Source of the DNA: an uncultured Granulosicoccaceae bacterium
GTDB taxonomy: Bacteria > Pseudomonadota > Gammaproteobacteria > Granulosicoccales > Granulosicoccaceae
Assembly (NCBI GenBank): GCA_937998875.1
Contig: CALLBO010000035.1
Location: forward strand, 88,776-152,775
Direction of reading: 5' to 3'
DNA length: 64,000 nt
Part shown: in pieces, positions 1 through 11,451 of the stretch
Layout of the letters: each line of letters starts with the position of its first letter
Numbering within the stretch: position 1 is the stretch's first letter
Translations under genes and position numbers: made by a program
The notes under the pieces: generated by a model
The model's input: only the letters and a program-made list of their open reading frames with translations
Databases searched by the model: none
What the model was told of the DNA's origin: nothing

Positions 1-1334
1 TCTACAACCAGTGCGCCGATGTCGCCTGCTTTGCATTCATTGCCATCGTTGTCCAGCACCTTAAGTTTGTATCCGGGTGCGGGCAGACTGGGTGAGCCTG
101 ATTTAACCGGTAACAACTCAATGCCTGTGCAGTTAGTGGCTATTGACCAACCGGTTTCGGTTTGCCACCAGTGATCGATAACGGGGACCTTAAGGTGGTT
201 TTCAGCCCAGTTAAGGGTATCCGGATCACAGCGCTCGCCGGCAAGAAAGAGATATCTCAAGCCAGACAGATCGTATTGCTTTAGGTAATCACCCGATGGA
301 TCTTCTTTTTTTATTGCCCGAAATGCGGTGGGTGCAGTAAACAATACCCTGACATTATGTTCTGAAATGACACGCCAGAATGCCCCAGGGTCAGGTGTGC
401 CAACTGGCTTGCCTTCATATAGCACTGTGGTGTTGCCATGAAACAGCGGCGCATAAACAATATATGAATGCCCGACTACCCAACCTACATCTGATGCCGC
501 CCAGTAGACTTCACCCGGGTCAACGCCATAGATGTTTTTCATGGTCCACTTCAACGACACGATACTACCGCCGGTATCACGCACTACACCTTTGGGTGCC
601 CCGGTAGTTCCTGAGGTATAAAGAATATACAGAGAATGATTCGAATCTACAGAAACACAATCAGCCGGTATTGCCTTTGATTCGGCTTCTTTCCAATCAA
701 TATCTCTGCCGTCAATGATGCTGGCGCGTGCTTGCTCTCGTTGCCATAGATAGCAGTTATCCGGTTTATGTTGTGCGAGTTCTATTGCCTGATCAAGTAG
801 TGGTTTATATTCGACCGTTCGGCCGGGTTCTAAACCGCAGGAGGCCGCAAGAATAGCTTTGGGCTTGCAGTCATCGATGCGTACTGCGAGTTCATTGGCA
901 GCAAAGCCACCAAACACGACACTGTGCACGGCCCCGATACGTGCACATGCAAGCATGGCAATAGCAGCTTCAGGAATCATCGGCATGTAAACGATCACCC
1001 GATCGCCCAGGCCGACTCCGCGTTCCTGAAGCATACCTGCGACCCGCGATACCCGGGACTGTAACTCTCGATAGGTGATTTTTGCAGTTTGATTGGTAAT
1101 CGGGCTGTCGTAGATGATGGCGGTCTGATCTGCGCGGCCGTTTTCCACGTGCAGGTCTACGGCGTTATAGCAAGCGTTGGTGCGGCCGTCCGGGAACCAG
1201 CGATAAAAAGGTGGCTCACTGTCGTCGAGAGCACGCTGTGGGAACTGATCCCAATGGATGTCGCGAGCAGCCTCCAGCCAGAACTGCTCTTTGTTGCTGA
1301 TCGATTGATCGTAGACTTTGCTATAGGCTGACAT
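1..1334 (-). CDS. prpE: Propionyl-CoA synthetase (partial, runs off the left edge)
   Basis: AMP-forming acyl-CoA synthetase that activates propionate (and probably acetate) with ATP and CoA in the cytoplasm. The frame is open from an ATG at 1334 to the edge, about 444 codons, so the C-terminal third with the lysine-bearing domain is missing. The P-loop-like motif reads YTSGTTGAPKGVVRD (around 680-640); the ending GVVRD is typical of PrpE, while acetyl-CoA synthetase usually has GVLHT. WWQTETGW (around 165) is the A5 motif. The gene diverges from hfq, taking the place where miaA normally lies. PrpE rather than Acs is a judgement from motifs. Confidence 0.85.
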   Translation of the reverse strand, partial: MSAYSKVYDQSISNKEQFWLEAARDIHWDQFPQRALDDSEPPFYRWFPDGRTNACYNAVDLHVENGRADQTAIIYDSPITNQTAKITYRELQSRVSRVAGMLQERGVGLGDRVIVYMPMIPEAAIAMLACARIGAVHSVVFGGFAANELAVRIDDCKPKAILAASCGLEPGRTVEYKPLLDQAIELAQHKPDNCYLWQREQARASIIDGRDIDWKEAESKAIPADCVSVDSNHSLYILYTSGTTGAPKGVVRDTGGSIVSLKWTMKNIYGVDPGEVYWAASDVGWVVGHSYIVYAPLFHGNTTVLYEGKPVGTPDPGAFWRVISEHNVRVLFTAPTAFRAIKKEDPSGDYLKQYDLSGLRYLFLAGERCDPDTLNWAENHLKVPVIDHWWQTETGWSIATNCTGIELLPVKSGSPSLPAPGYKLKVLDNDGNECKAGDIGALVV

Positions 1335-1698
1335 TGCACCGCACCAGTTTAGGGTTGTAGGGTGGCGTTGATTGTCGCAAAGAATCGCTGATCGACACAA
1401 TGCACTGAGGTTGTAAAAGCAGCTGTATATGCTAGAAAGATACAATGTGGTGGTGTTAAAGAGGACAAGTCAACTAAAGCCACCTCCGTAAATTATTGTG
1501 ACCTGGTTGTCTAAAAGGCTGGCCACGGGTTGTTATGGCCTGATTGAAATTGACAGCATGTTAACGATGGGTAACAATTCAGGAGTGATATCGGAATAAG
1601 GTAGCCGCGCTGCGGCTTCCGTATGCGGTTGAGCCAACGCCCGGCCGGTGAGCCAGTCCATCTATCGGGCGAAAAATAAAAAAACCAGGAGTGATGAC
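1335..1698. other. Divergent intergenic region between prpE and hfq
   Basis: 364 bases with no convincing gene. It must carry the promoters of prpE and hfq, but I see no clear -35/-10 pair. A 6-bp stem with a 3-nt loop (AGCCGC-gct-GCGGCT) lies at 1603-1617 without a T-run. The open frame that continues from here into hfq is not supported as coding, because the Hfq family start lies at 1699. Confidence 0.5.
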
Positions 1699-1950
1699 AT
1701 GGCAAAAGGGCAATCGTTACAAGAACCCTTCCTCAACACCCTTCGCAAAGAGAGGGTGCCGGTGTCGATCTATTTGGTAAACGGCATCAAGTTGCAGGGG
1801 CAAATAGAATCCTTTGATCAATTCGTGGTGTTGTTGAAAAACACAGTCAGCCAGATGGTCTACAAGCACGCTATCTCAACCATCGTACCTGCACGAGCAG
1901 TGAAAATTGCACCGCCGTCAGCCGAGGAGCAGGAAACTGCCGATTCATAG
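1699..1950 (+). CDS. hfq: RNA chaperone Hfq
   Basis: Hexameric Sm-like RNA chaperone that pairs small RNAs with mRNAs. The 83-residue protein opens [13 protein letters not shown], the standard Hfq start, and carries the Sm1 motif with [13 protein letters not shown] and the Sm2 motif [12 protein letters not shown]. An AGGAG ribosome site at 1687-1691 decides the ATG at 1699 over an in-frame upstream start at 1648. The C-terminal tail is short (about 15 residues after Sm2), shorter than in E. coli. hflX follows after 32 bases, as in most gammaproteobacteria. Confidence 0.98.
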   Translation: MAKGQSLQEPFLNTLRKERVPVSIYLVNGIKLQGQIESFDQFVVLLKNTVSQMVYKHAISTIVPARAVKIAPPSAEEQETADS

Positions 1951-1982
1951 ATCGCCCTTAACGGCACAACCAGAGGTACAGC

Positions 1983-3263
1983 TTGTTTGATCGACCGCAG
2001 GCGGGCAACGATTGCATCATTGTCAACATCGAACTGCATGGTGAAGACAACTACCCCGGGGAATTTCAGGAACTCGTAAAGTCGACGCAAGCCAACGTGG
2101 TTGGCAGTATGTCGGTAAACATCCGTAATCCGCACCCCAGATACTTTCTGGGCACAGGTAAAGCTGAGGAAGTTGCGGAACTTGTGCATGACAAGAAATC
2201 TGACCTGGTGATCATCGATCATTCGTTGTCTCCGAGTCAGGAGCGCAATCTCGAGTCCCTTTTAAAATGCCGTGTACTCGATCGTGCCGGCCTGATCCTG
2301 GATATTTTTGCGCAACGAGCGCGCTCCTTTGAAGGCAAGCTACAGGTTGAGCTGGCGCAGCTCGAACACTTGTCTACCCGCTTGATTCGCGGTTGGACTC
2401 ACCTTGAAAGACAGAAGGGTGGTATCGGCTTGCGTGGACCGGGTGAAACGCAGCTTGAAACAGACAGGCGTTTAATCAGCGTAAGAATCAAACAGATTAA
2501 GAAACGTCTTGCGCGAGTTGATTCAAGGCGTGAACAGGGAAGACGCAACCGCAAGAAAAACGAGCTACCTACGGTATCGGTTGTCGGTTACACCAATGCT
2601 GGAAAGTCAACTTTGTTTAACCGGCTGACCAATTCGGATGTCTATTCTGCGGACCAGCTGTTTGCAACGCTTGATCCGACAATCCGCAAGCTTAAACTCG
2701 GCGCGGGCGGTGATGCGGTAATTGCCGACACAGTAGGTTTTGTAAGCAATCTGCCGCACGAGCTGGTTGAGTCATTCCGTTCAACCTTGCAGGAAACGCG
2801 TGAGGCAACTGTGCTTTTGCATATCATTGATGCAGCGGATCCTCTGCGTGAGACGCGTCGTGATCAGGTTCAGGAGGTGCTCACTGAGATAGGTGCCGAC
2901 GTGCCGCAAATTTTGGTGCTGAACAAAATAGATCTGCTGAACAAAACCGAACGTGATGAGCTGCTGGACGAATTTCTTGGCCAGGACGTGGTCGCGGTCT
3001 CTGCGGTGAGCGGTGAGGGTATTGAGGATTTGTTAGCCAGAATTGCCACCGAGGTTCAGCCGGAACGCCGAACCGGCTGGCTTACGCTGGGCGCACAACA
3101 AGGCAGAGAGCGAGCAATGCTCTACAATCAGGATGCCGTGAAGCAGGAACAAATTGGCACCAGCGGCGAATTTATCCTGCAGCTGGAGATAGCCGAGCAC
3201 GAATGGCGTCGGTTTCTCAAAGCGACAGGTATTGAAAGTGAGCTTGTAATGCATCCCGTTTGA
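1983..3263 (+). CDS. hflX: GTPase HflX (ribosome-splitting factor)
   Basis: Translational GTPase that splits stalled or heat-damaged ribosomes. 426 aa, the family's usual length. Residues 1-195 form the HflX N-terminal domain with the glycine-rich signature GGIGLRGPGETQLE at about 146-159. The G domain follows: G1 GYTNAGKST (202-210), G3 DTVGF (249-253), G4 NKID (314-317). The start is a TTG; the opening MFDRPQAGN matches the family start (MFDRYDAG in E. coli), and AGAGGT lies just upstream. It is cotranscribed with hfq, and hflK follows after about 140 bases. Confidence 0.96.
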   Translation: MFDRPQAGNDCIIVNIELHGEDNYPGEFQELVKSTQANVVGSMSVNIRNPHPRYFLGTGKAEEVAELVHDKKSDLVIIDHSLSPSQERNLESLLKCRVLDRAGLILDIFAQRARSFEGKLQVELAQLEHLSTRLIRGWTHLERQKGGIGLRGPGETQLETDRRLISVRIKQIKKRLARVDSRREQGRRNRKKNELPTVSVVGYTNAGKSTLFNRLTNSDVYSADQLFATLDPTIRKLKLGAGGDAVIADTVGFVSNLPHELVESFRSTLQETREATVLLHIIDAADPLRETRRDQVQEVLTEIGADVPQILVLNKIDLLNKTERDELLDEFLGQDVVAVSAVSGEGIEDLLARIATEVQPERRTGWLTLGAQQGRERAMLYNQDAVKQEQIGTSGEFILQLEIAEHEWRRFLKATGIESELVMHPV

Positions 3264-3404
3264 CCACATTCATCTTGATACCTATCGGTCTGCCGCCTAA
3301 ACTTAGCGGCTTGGCCGGAGTAAACGTAATCCGATTCAACACCAATCTGTAAATACGCTACTTGAGCGTTACGCTGAATATTCAACCCAATTTTGGAGTG
3401 GGCA

Positions 3405-4601
3405 ATGGCCTGGAATGAGCCCGGGGGCAATAATAATGACCCTTGGGGAAATAAAAAAAACGACAGCGGTCCCCCCGATCTTGATGAGGTTTTCCGTAAC
3501 CTTCAAAAGAAGCTGGAAGGATTGTTCGGTTCCAAGCGTGCTGCCGGTTCCGGCAACGGTGGATCCGGTGGTTTTAATTTCCCCGGTAAGTTCGGTTCAA
3601 TCGGCCTGATGCTGCTTGGCCTGATTGTAGGTCTCTTGTGGCTGCTGAGTGGTATTTACATTATCCAGCCGGCAGAGCGTGGCGTGGTTACCCAGTTTGG
3701 TCGGTTCGTCAAAGAGACAAACCCGGGCCCGCACTGGCATATTCCGTGGCCGATACAATCGTATGAACGGGTCAATGTTGATCAGACTCGCTCTATTGAG
3801 CTCAGGCAGCAGGATATTCTCACCAGAGATGAAAACATAGTGGTCGTCGATGTTGCTGTGAACTACAAGCTTGACAGTGCGTTGGAAAACCCGGGTGCAG
3901 ACTATCTGTTTAATGTTGAAAGCCCCGACATGACACTTCGCCATGCCGCTGAGAGTGCGCTGAGAGAAACCGTTGGCCAGACACTGATGGACACAGTGCT
4001 TACCGAGGGCCGTGAGGTGCTCGCAGATGAAACACTTGAGAAGATTCAACAAACACTCGATGGTTATAACAGCGGTATCAGAGTCACTGCGTTCAACCTC
4101 AAGCGTGCAGAAGCACCCGAAGCGGTAAAAGAAGCGTTTGATGATGTCGTTAAAGCACGAGAGGATCAGCAACGCTTTATCGATCAGGCAGAAGCCTATA
4201 GAAACGGAGTCCTGCCGCAAGCGCGTGGGGAAGCGGTGGTCATGACCGAACAGGCTCGCTCCTATGAAGCTGAAGTAGTCAACGCTGCTAAAGGTGAGGC
4301 GGCGAGATTTGAATCACTACTGACTGAGTATGCCAAGGCACCGGAAATAACCAAAGAGCGTTTGTACATAGAATCTATGGAATCGGTGTTATCAAAAAGC
4401 AGCAAGGTGATGGTAGGTACGGGCGACAGTGGCAATAACATGATGTACCTGCCAATAGATAAGTTGATCAACAATAATCAGGAAAAAAGCAGCACCGAAT
4501 CAACTGCACCCAGGCCCGCACCTTCGATAAATACGCAGCCGACCCAATCGACACCGCGTACCACCACCAGTAACCGATTGCGATCACGAGGAGCAAACTG
4601 A
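3405..4601 (+). CDS. hflK: FtsH protease modulator HflK
   Basis: Inner-membrane SPFH protein that forms a cage with HflC around FtsH and tunes its proteolysis. 398 aa: a Gly/Asn-rich N-terminus opening MAWNEPGGNN, one membrane segment at about 65-87, then the periplasmic prohibitin (SPFH) domain beginning QPAERGVVTQFGR, a long Ala/Glu-rich helix and a Thr/Ser/Pro-rich tail. The ATG at 3405 (GGAG at 3395-3398) is preferred to an in-frame TTG at 3393 because MAWN is the conserved start. The stop overlaps the hflC start by one base. Confidence 0.96.
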   Translation: MAWNEPGGNNNDPWGNKKNDSGPPDLDEVFRNLQKKLEGLFGSKRAAGSGNGGSGGFNFPGKFGSIGLMLLGLIVGLLWLLSGIYIIQPAERGVVTQFGRFVKETNPGPHWHIPWPIQSYERVNVDQTRSIELRQQDILTRDENIVVVDVAVNYKLDSALENPGADYLFNVESPDMTLRHAAESALRETVGQTLMDTVLTEGREVLADETLEKIQQTLDGYNSGIRVTAFNLKRAEAPEAVKEAFDDVVKAREDQQRFIDQAEAYRNGVLPQARGEAVVMTEQARSYEAEVVNAAKGEAARFESLLTEYAKAPEITKERLYIESMESVLSKSSKVMVGTGDSGNNMMYLPIDKLINNNQEKSSTESTAPRPAPSINTQPTQSTPRTTTSNRLRSRGAN

Positions 4602-5479
4602 TGCTCAGGATGCTGTTAATTATTGTCGCCGCATTACTGCTGTTGTTTTCGATCAACAGCACAGTTGCACCGTTCTTTGTTGTGCATGAAACGCAGCGAG
4701 CTATCAAGCTTTTTCTCGGGGAAATTGAAGAGAAGGAATATGGTCCCGGACTGCACTTCAAGTGGCCGCTTGCAAACACGGTTCACAGGTTTGATGCGAG
4801 AATTTTGAATATTGACTCTCAACCGGAAGAGCTGCTCACCAGCGAGAAGAAACGGGTTGTGGTTGATTCATTTATCAAGTGGCAGATTGACGATCCGACT
4901 GAGTACTTCAAGGCAACCGGTGGCAACATCAGTCGTACTGAAGACATCATGTCTCAGTTTTTAAGTAAGGGTATTAAGGATGCAATCGGTAAGAGAACCA
5001 TTACTGATGTGATCTACGGTGAACGTCTGGCAATTATGGCTGAGGCGGCCGCCGCGGTAGACAAGCAAGCGAGCGAATCGCTCGGTGTTAAAGTGCTTGA
5101 TGTGCGTATTAAGAAAGTTGAGTTGCCTGCTGAAGTTCGTGAGTCTGTGTTCAGCCGTATGGAACAGGAACGTGAAAAAGTTGCTCGTGACTTTCGCAGT
5201 AAAGGCCGGGAAACTGCTGCGGGTATTGAGGCTGATGCCAATCGTCAGAGATCGGTTCTGCTTGCAGAGGCGTACAATGAATCTCAACAGATTCGCGGTC
5301 AGGCAGATGCTGAAGCTGCAGAAGTTTACGCAAAAGCCTACGGCAAAGATCCGGATTTTTACGGTCTGTATAGAAGCCTGAATGCTTACAAGACGACCTT
5401 TACCGGCGCAAACGACGTGTTGTTAATTAAGCCGGATTCGCAGTTCTTTAAATACTTTAATGGTACTGAGGGTCAGTAA
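4601..5479 (+). CDS. hflC: FtsH protease modulator HflC
   Basis: Partner of HflK in the periplasm-facing SPFH complex that controls FtsH. 292 aa with one N-terminal membrane segment (about 3-20), then the SPFH domain starting VVHETQRAIKLFLGE and an Ala/Glu-rich helix. Translation is coupled to hflK through a one-base TGATG overlap. Length and order match the family. Confidence 0.96.
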   Translation: MLRMLLIIVAALLLLFSINSTVAPFFVVHETQRAIKLFLGEIEEKEYGPGLHFKWPLANTVHRFDARILNIDSQPEELLTSEKKRVVVDSFIKWQIDDPTEYFKATGGNISRTEDIMSQFLSKGIKDAIGKRTITDVIYGERLAIMAEAAAAVDKQASESLGVKVLDVRIKKVELPAEVRESVFSRMEQEREKVARDFRSKGRETAAGIEADANRQRSVLLAEAYNESQQIRGQADAEAAEVYAKAYGKDPDFYGLYRSLNAYKTTFTGANDVLLIKPDSQFFKYFNGTEGQ

Positions 5480-5480
5480 A

Positions 5481-5663
5481 GTGGCCGAGGTATTGACCGC
5501 AATTGCATTGGTAATCGTGATAGAAGGGCTTCTGCCTGCCATCAGTCCGGCAACTTATCGTCGGGCTGCGATGCAACTCGGCGCTATGCCTGATCGGGTA
5601 ATCCGCTACACCGGCCTTGGACTTATGATTGTAGGTGCAATTGTTTTGCACCTGATCCACTGA
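5481..5663 (+). CDS. DUF2065 small inner-membrane protein (YjeT-like)
   Basis: A 60-residue protein of unknown function with two hydrophobic segments (about 4-18 and 40-59) separated by a short basic loop containing SPATYRRAA and a conserved-looking LPD/MPD turn, as in E. coli YjeT. I chose the GTG at 5481, one base after the hflC stop, because it gives the usual family length and has GAGGG about 9 bases upstream. An ATG at 5460 would add 7 residues and overlap hflC. It always sits between hflC and hisZ/purA in related genomes. Confidence 0.8.
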   Translation: MAEVLTAIALVIVIEGLLPAISPATYRRAAMQLGAMPDRVIRYTGLGLMIVGAIVLHLIH

Positions 5664-5705
5664 TGAGATCTCAAAAATTGAGCCTCGAAAAGTGAGTCTC
5701 AGAGG

Positions 5706-8227
<2,522 letters not shown>

Positions 8228-8257
8228 GTTCGACAGTAAGTATTACCAGTACTTCGA

Positions 8258-8286
8258 TTGACATCAACAGAGCGGGCTTCTATAGT
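8258..8286 (+). promoter_or_regulatory. Promoter of tRNA-Leu
   Basis: A perfect -35 TTGACA (8258-8263), a 17-base spacer and -10 TATAGT (8281-8286), followed by a GC-rich discriminator. The predicted start lies about 17 bases before the mature tRNA 5' end. Confidence 0.8.
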
Positions 8287-8309
8287 CTCGCGCTCAACTG
8301 CATCACCTT

Positions 8310-8396
8310 GCCGAGGTGGCGGAATTGGTAGACGCGCTAGCTTCAGGTGCTAGTGGGGGTAACCCCGTGGAGGTTCAAGTCCTCTTCTCGGCACCA
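8310..8396 (+). tRNA. tRNA-Leu(CAG)
   Basis: An 87-nt class II tRNA with encoded CCA. The acceptor arm GCCGAGG pairs with the 3' CTCGGC region. The D-arm is GGCGGAATTGGTAGAC, the anticodon loop TTCAGGT with CAG at 8344-8346, a long variable arm (GGGGGTAACCCC type), and the T-loop GTTCAAGT. It closely resembles E. coli leuT-type tRNA-Leu(CAG). Confidence 0.97.
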
Positions 8397-8655
8397 GACG
8401 CTCATTGTCTGACCTGCTTTTCGTATTCCAGCACGCAAACAATCACCGAAACCAGTTTGCTCATCGGAACCGATTCTTCAAAGCCAGAGTGTATGGCTGC
8501 GGCCATGTTAGCCTTTAGCAGGTACTCAGCACAGTTGATCCAGAAAAAAGCTAACAAGGCATAATTAAGCTAACAGGCAATATTGCTTGTAATGCTGCCG
8601 CGCGAACGTCAAAAGGCGAATATGACGCGCGCATGTTTTAAATTTAGAGGAATGT

Positions 8656-11451
8656 ATGGCGCTACGAAAAAAGCCCAAATCAGTAAAAAAGAAAAAATCG
8701 ACGCGGCGTAAATCAGGCCGACCGGCGCTGGTCACACCTGCGCAAAAATCGTCGACATCGGCAAAGAAAAAGACCAGCCGCAAGAAAGTTGCAAAAAAAA
8801 AGAAGGTATCAGAAAACGGTAAGGTTAAGGCTGGGAAAAAGAAAACGGTCAGTAAGAAAAAAGCCGTTAGGAAAAAAGCCCGCCATGTAAAAACAGAACA
8901 GAAAAGTGGTAACAGTAAAAGTACAAGCCAGAAGAGCACTAGTCAAAAACAAGCTGACCAGAAAGAATCCAGCCAGAAAAAATCTAATCAGAAAAAATCT
9001 AACCTGAAGCAAACTGGCCGAAAAGAAAACAAAAAGAAATCTGTTGCCAGAAAACGCCAAGCTGCGAACACTACTTCTGCGGCAATAGACTCGGGTGCTG
9101 TTCGCGATAAGAGGAAGCGGAGTGGTAAGCCTGATAGGCAGCCGCGTAAGTACGCTTTCGAGATTGCCAGCCGGGAGCAATTGATTGATGAGTTAGTCAG
9201 TGCTGCAAAGCCCCTCAATCACGCGCAAGTCGCCGCTGTATTGCAAATCGATGAAGACGATGAAAAGTTTGAAGCACTGGGCCGTCGGTTGGGTGCAATG
9301 GTGCGTGACGGTCAGATAGTACGTAATCGGCGTGGTGGCTTTCTACCTGTTGATGAAGACAGCCTCATTCGCGGACGCGTGTCTGCACATCCGGATGGGT
9401 TCGGTTTCTTAATTAATGAAACCGGTGGTGAAGATATTTATCTCGCGGCGCGCCACATGCGTTCAGTTATGGATGGCGATCGTGTTGTTGTACAAGTCAC
9501 TGGCTCAGATCGTAAGGGTCGCCTAGAAGGTGCAGTAATCGAAGTTGTTGAACGTGCAGTGAAAACACTTGTTGGCCGATTGCAGATAAGCCGTGGTGTA
9601 GCTGTCATACAACCGGATAACAAGCGACTGTCGCGTGAGATAGTGATCAACGACACGGCAAATGCCAAAGACGGGCAGATAGTACTTGCAGAAATTGTTG
9701 AGCCGCCTACATCCAAGCGGCCTGCGATCGCAGGTGTGGTTGAGGTGCTTGGCGAGCATTTGTCACCGGGTATGGAAATCGATATCGCGATTCGATCACG
9801 TGATATTCCAGATAGTTGGCCTGATGATGTTATTGCGCAAAGCGGTGCAATCGGTGCGGACGTTGATCCCAAAGCTGTCAAGCAGCGGCGCGACATTCGC
9901 ACAATGCCCCTGGTCACAATTGATGGGGAAGACGCACGGGATTTTGACGATGCCGTCTATGCAGAGGCTAAACCTAATGGATTCCGTCTTGTGGTTGCGA
10001 TTGCTGACGTATCGCACTATGTGATACCGGATTCACCGTTAGACAAAGAAGCGTTTAACCGCGGTACCTCGGTTTACTTTCCTCAACGTGTTGTGCCGAT
10101 GTTGCCCGAAAGTTTATCGAATGGTCTGTGCTCATTGAATCCGGATGTGGATCGCCTTTGTATGGTCTGCGATATGTCAATCGACATGGAAGGTCAGATC
10201 AAACGTTCAAAGTTTTATCCAGCCACGATGCGATCACATGCGCGATTAACGTATACCGAGGTACATCATTATCTCACTGCTACCGGTAGTGATGCGGTTA
10301 AGGCTGAACCTACCAGAGCACAGCAGGCTGCCTGTGAAAAGATTGGAGTGCTAGGCCAGCACATTGATGTATTGCACCAGCTTTACGGAGTAATGCGTGA
10401 AGCGCGAAGCGAGCGTGGTGCGATTGAGTTTGAAAGTAATGAAACCCGTATTGTTTTCAATGATCAGAAAAAGATTGATCAGATTCTCCCGGTGGAACGC
10501 AATGAAGCGCATATGTTGATTGAGGAGTGCATGATTGCAGCGAACATTAGTGCTGCAAGATACATTGGAAAACGCAAAATACCGGCACTTTACAGAAGTC
10601 ATGAAGGGCCGGGTGCGGATAAGCTCTTTGAGTTACGAAAATTTCTCTCACTCCGTGGCCTGCAGCTGGAAGGCGGTGATCATCCGGGGGCAATAGACTA
10701 TGCGCGTACGCTGGCCAGTGCTGATGGCCGCCCGGATAAACTGGTGATTCAGACGGTGATGCTTCGGTCGATGAACCAGGCCGTCTACAGCACCCGTAAT
10801 GCCGGGCATTTTGGATTAGCGCTGGAAGAGTATGCTCATTTTACATCGCCTATCCGGCGCTATCCCGATTTGATTGTGCATCGGGCAATTAAACATATGC
10901 TGGTTCACAACGATAAGAGCAGCTTTGAATACAGTCAGAATCATATGGCTGAGATAGGTGATCACTGCTCTACCACGGAGCGTCGTGCCGAGGAAGCAAC
11001 ACGCGATGTTGTCGCCTGGTTGAAGTGCGAGTTTATGCAGGATCACATTGGCGGCACTTACGATGGCGTTGTTACCGGTGTGACCTCGTTTGGTCTGTTT
11101 GTAGAGCTTTCCGGTATTCATGTTGAGGGATTGGTGCATATCACTTCACTGCCTCAGGACTACTATGACTTTGACTCTGCCAATCATCAGTTGTTGGGTC
11201 GTAGAGAGGGTTTATCGTACAGCCTGGGTCAGGTGATCAGTGTGGTAGTCGCAGCGGTGAATCTTGATGAACGTAAGATTGACTTTCAAATAGATAAAAC
11301 AAACGTTGGATCGCGAAAGCCTAAAGGCGGGCCTAATGGCAGCCCCAATAGCGGTAAGAGTCGCAAGCAGAAGCAGGAAAAAGGCGGCACCTCTTCCCGG
11401 CGCAGAACAGCAAAGAAAAAGAAGAAGTCCGGTAGCAGAAGAAAGCGCTGA
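8656..11451 (+). CDS. rnr: Ribonuclease R with a lysine-rich N-terminal extension
   Basis: Processive 3'-5' exoribonuclease that degrades structured RNA, including rRNA and mRNA. 931 aa against about 810 in E. coli. The first 160 or so residues are an extra, very basic, low-complexity segment; by my count 44 of the first 140 residues are lysine, with six pentapeptide repeats K-x-x-x-Q/L at 88-117. The usual order follows: winged helix (about 170-230), cold-shock domains, the RNB domain with DGEDARDFDDAVY, an S1 domain (GTYDGVVTGVTSFGLFVE), and a basic tail. The ATG at 8656 has AGAGG five bases upstream. It overlaps rlmB by one base. Confidence 0.96.
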   Translation: MALRKKPKSVKKKKSTRRKSGRPALVTPAQKSSTSAKKKTSRKKVAKKKKVSENGKVKAGKKKTVSKKKAVRKKARHVKTEQKSGNSKSTSQKSTSQKQADQKESSQKKSNQKKSNLKQTGRKENKKKSVARKRQAANTTSAAIDSGAVRDKRKRSGKPDRQPRKYAFEIASREQLIDELVSAAKPLNHAQVAAVLQIDEDDEKFEALGRRLGAMVRDGQIVRNRRGGFLPVDEDSLIRGRVSAHPDGFGFLINETGGEDIYLAARHMRSVMDGDRVVVQVTGSDRKGRLEGAVIEVVERAVKTLVGRLQISRGVAVIQPDNKRLSREIVINDTANAKDGQIVLAEIVEPPTSKRPAIAGVVEVLGEHLSPGMEIDIAIRSRDIPDSWPDDVIAQSGAIGADVDPKAVKQRRDIRTMPLVTIDGEDARDFDDAVYAEAKPNGFRLVVAIADVSHYVIPDSPLDKEAFNRGTSVYFPQRVVPMLPESLSNGLCSLNPDVDRLCMVCDMSIDMEGQIKRSKFYPATMRSHARLTYTEVHHYLTATGSDAVKAEPTRAQQAACEKIGVLGQHIDVLHQLYGVMREARSERGAIEFESNETRIVFNDQKKIDQILPVERNEAHMLIEECMIAANISAARYIGKRKIPALYRSHEGPGADKLFELRKFLSLRGLQLEGGDHPGAIDYARTLASADGRPDKLVIQTVMLRSMNQAVYSTRNAGHFGLALEEYAHFTSPIRRYPDLIVHRAIKHMLVHNDKSSFEYSQNHMAEIGDHCSTTERRAEEATRDVVAWLKCEFMQDHIGGTYDGVVTGVTSFGLFVELSGIHVEGLVHITSLPQDYYDFDSANHQLLGRREGLSYSLGQVISVVVAAVNLDERKIDFQIDKTNVGSRKPKGGPNGSPNSGKSRKQKQEKGGTSSRRRTAKKKKKSGSRRKR

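Noticed and set aside
1648..1698. N-terminal extension of Hfq
   Set aside because: The ATG at 1699 has AGGAG upstream and matches the family start.
3340..3365. CTGTAAATACGC near hflK as a third GntR operator
   Set aside because: It shares only TGTAAATAC, is not palindromic and lies before a housekeeping operon.
3597..4220. 207-aa antisense frame inside hflK
   Set aside because: It lies wholly opposite a clear SPFH coding sequence and shows no domain.
8316..8564. 82-aa open frame starting inside the tRNA-Leu gene
   Set aside because: Its first part is simply the tRNA read as protein; no ribosome site and no family.
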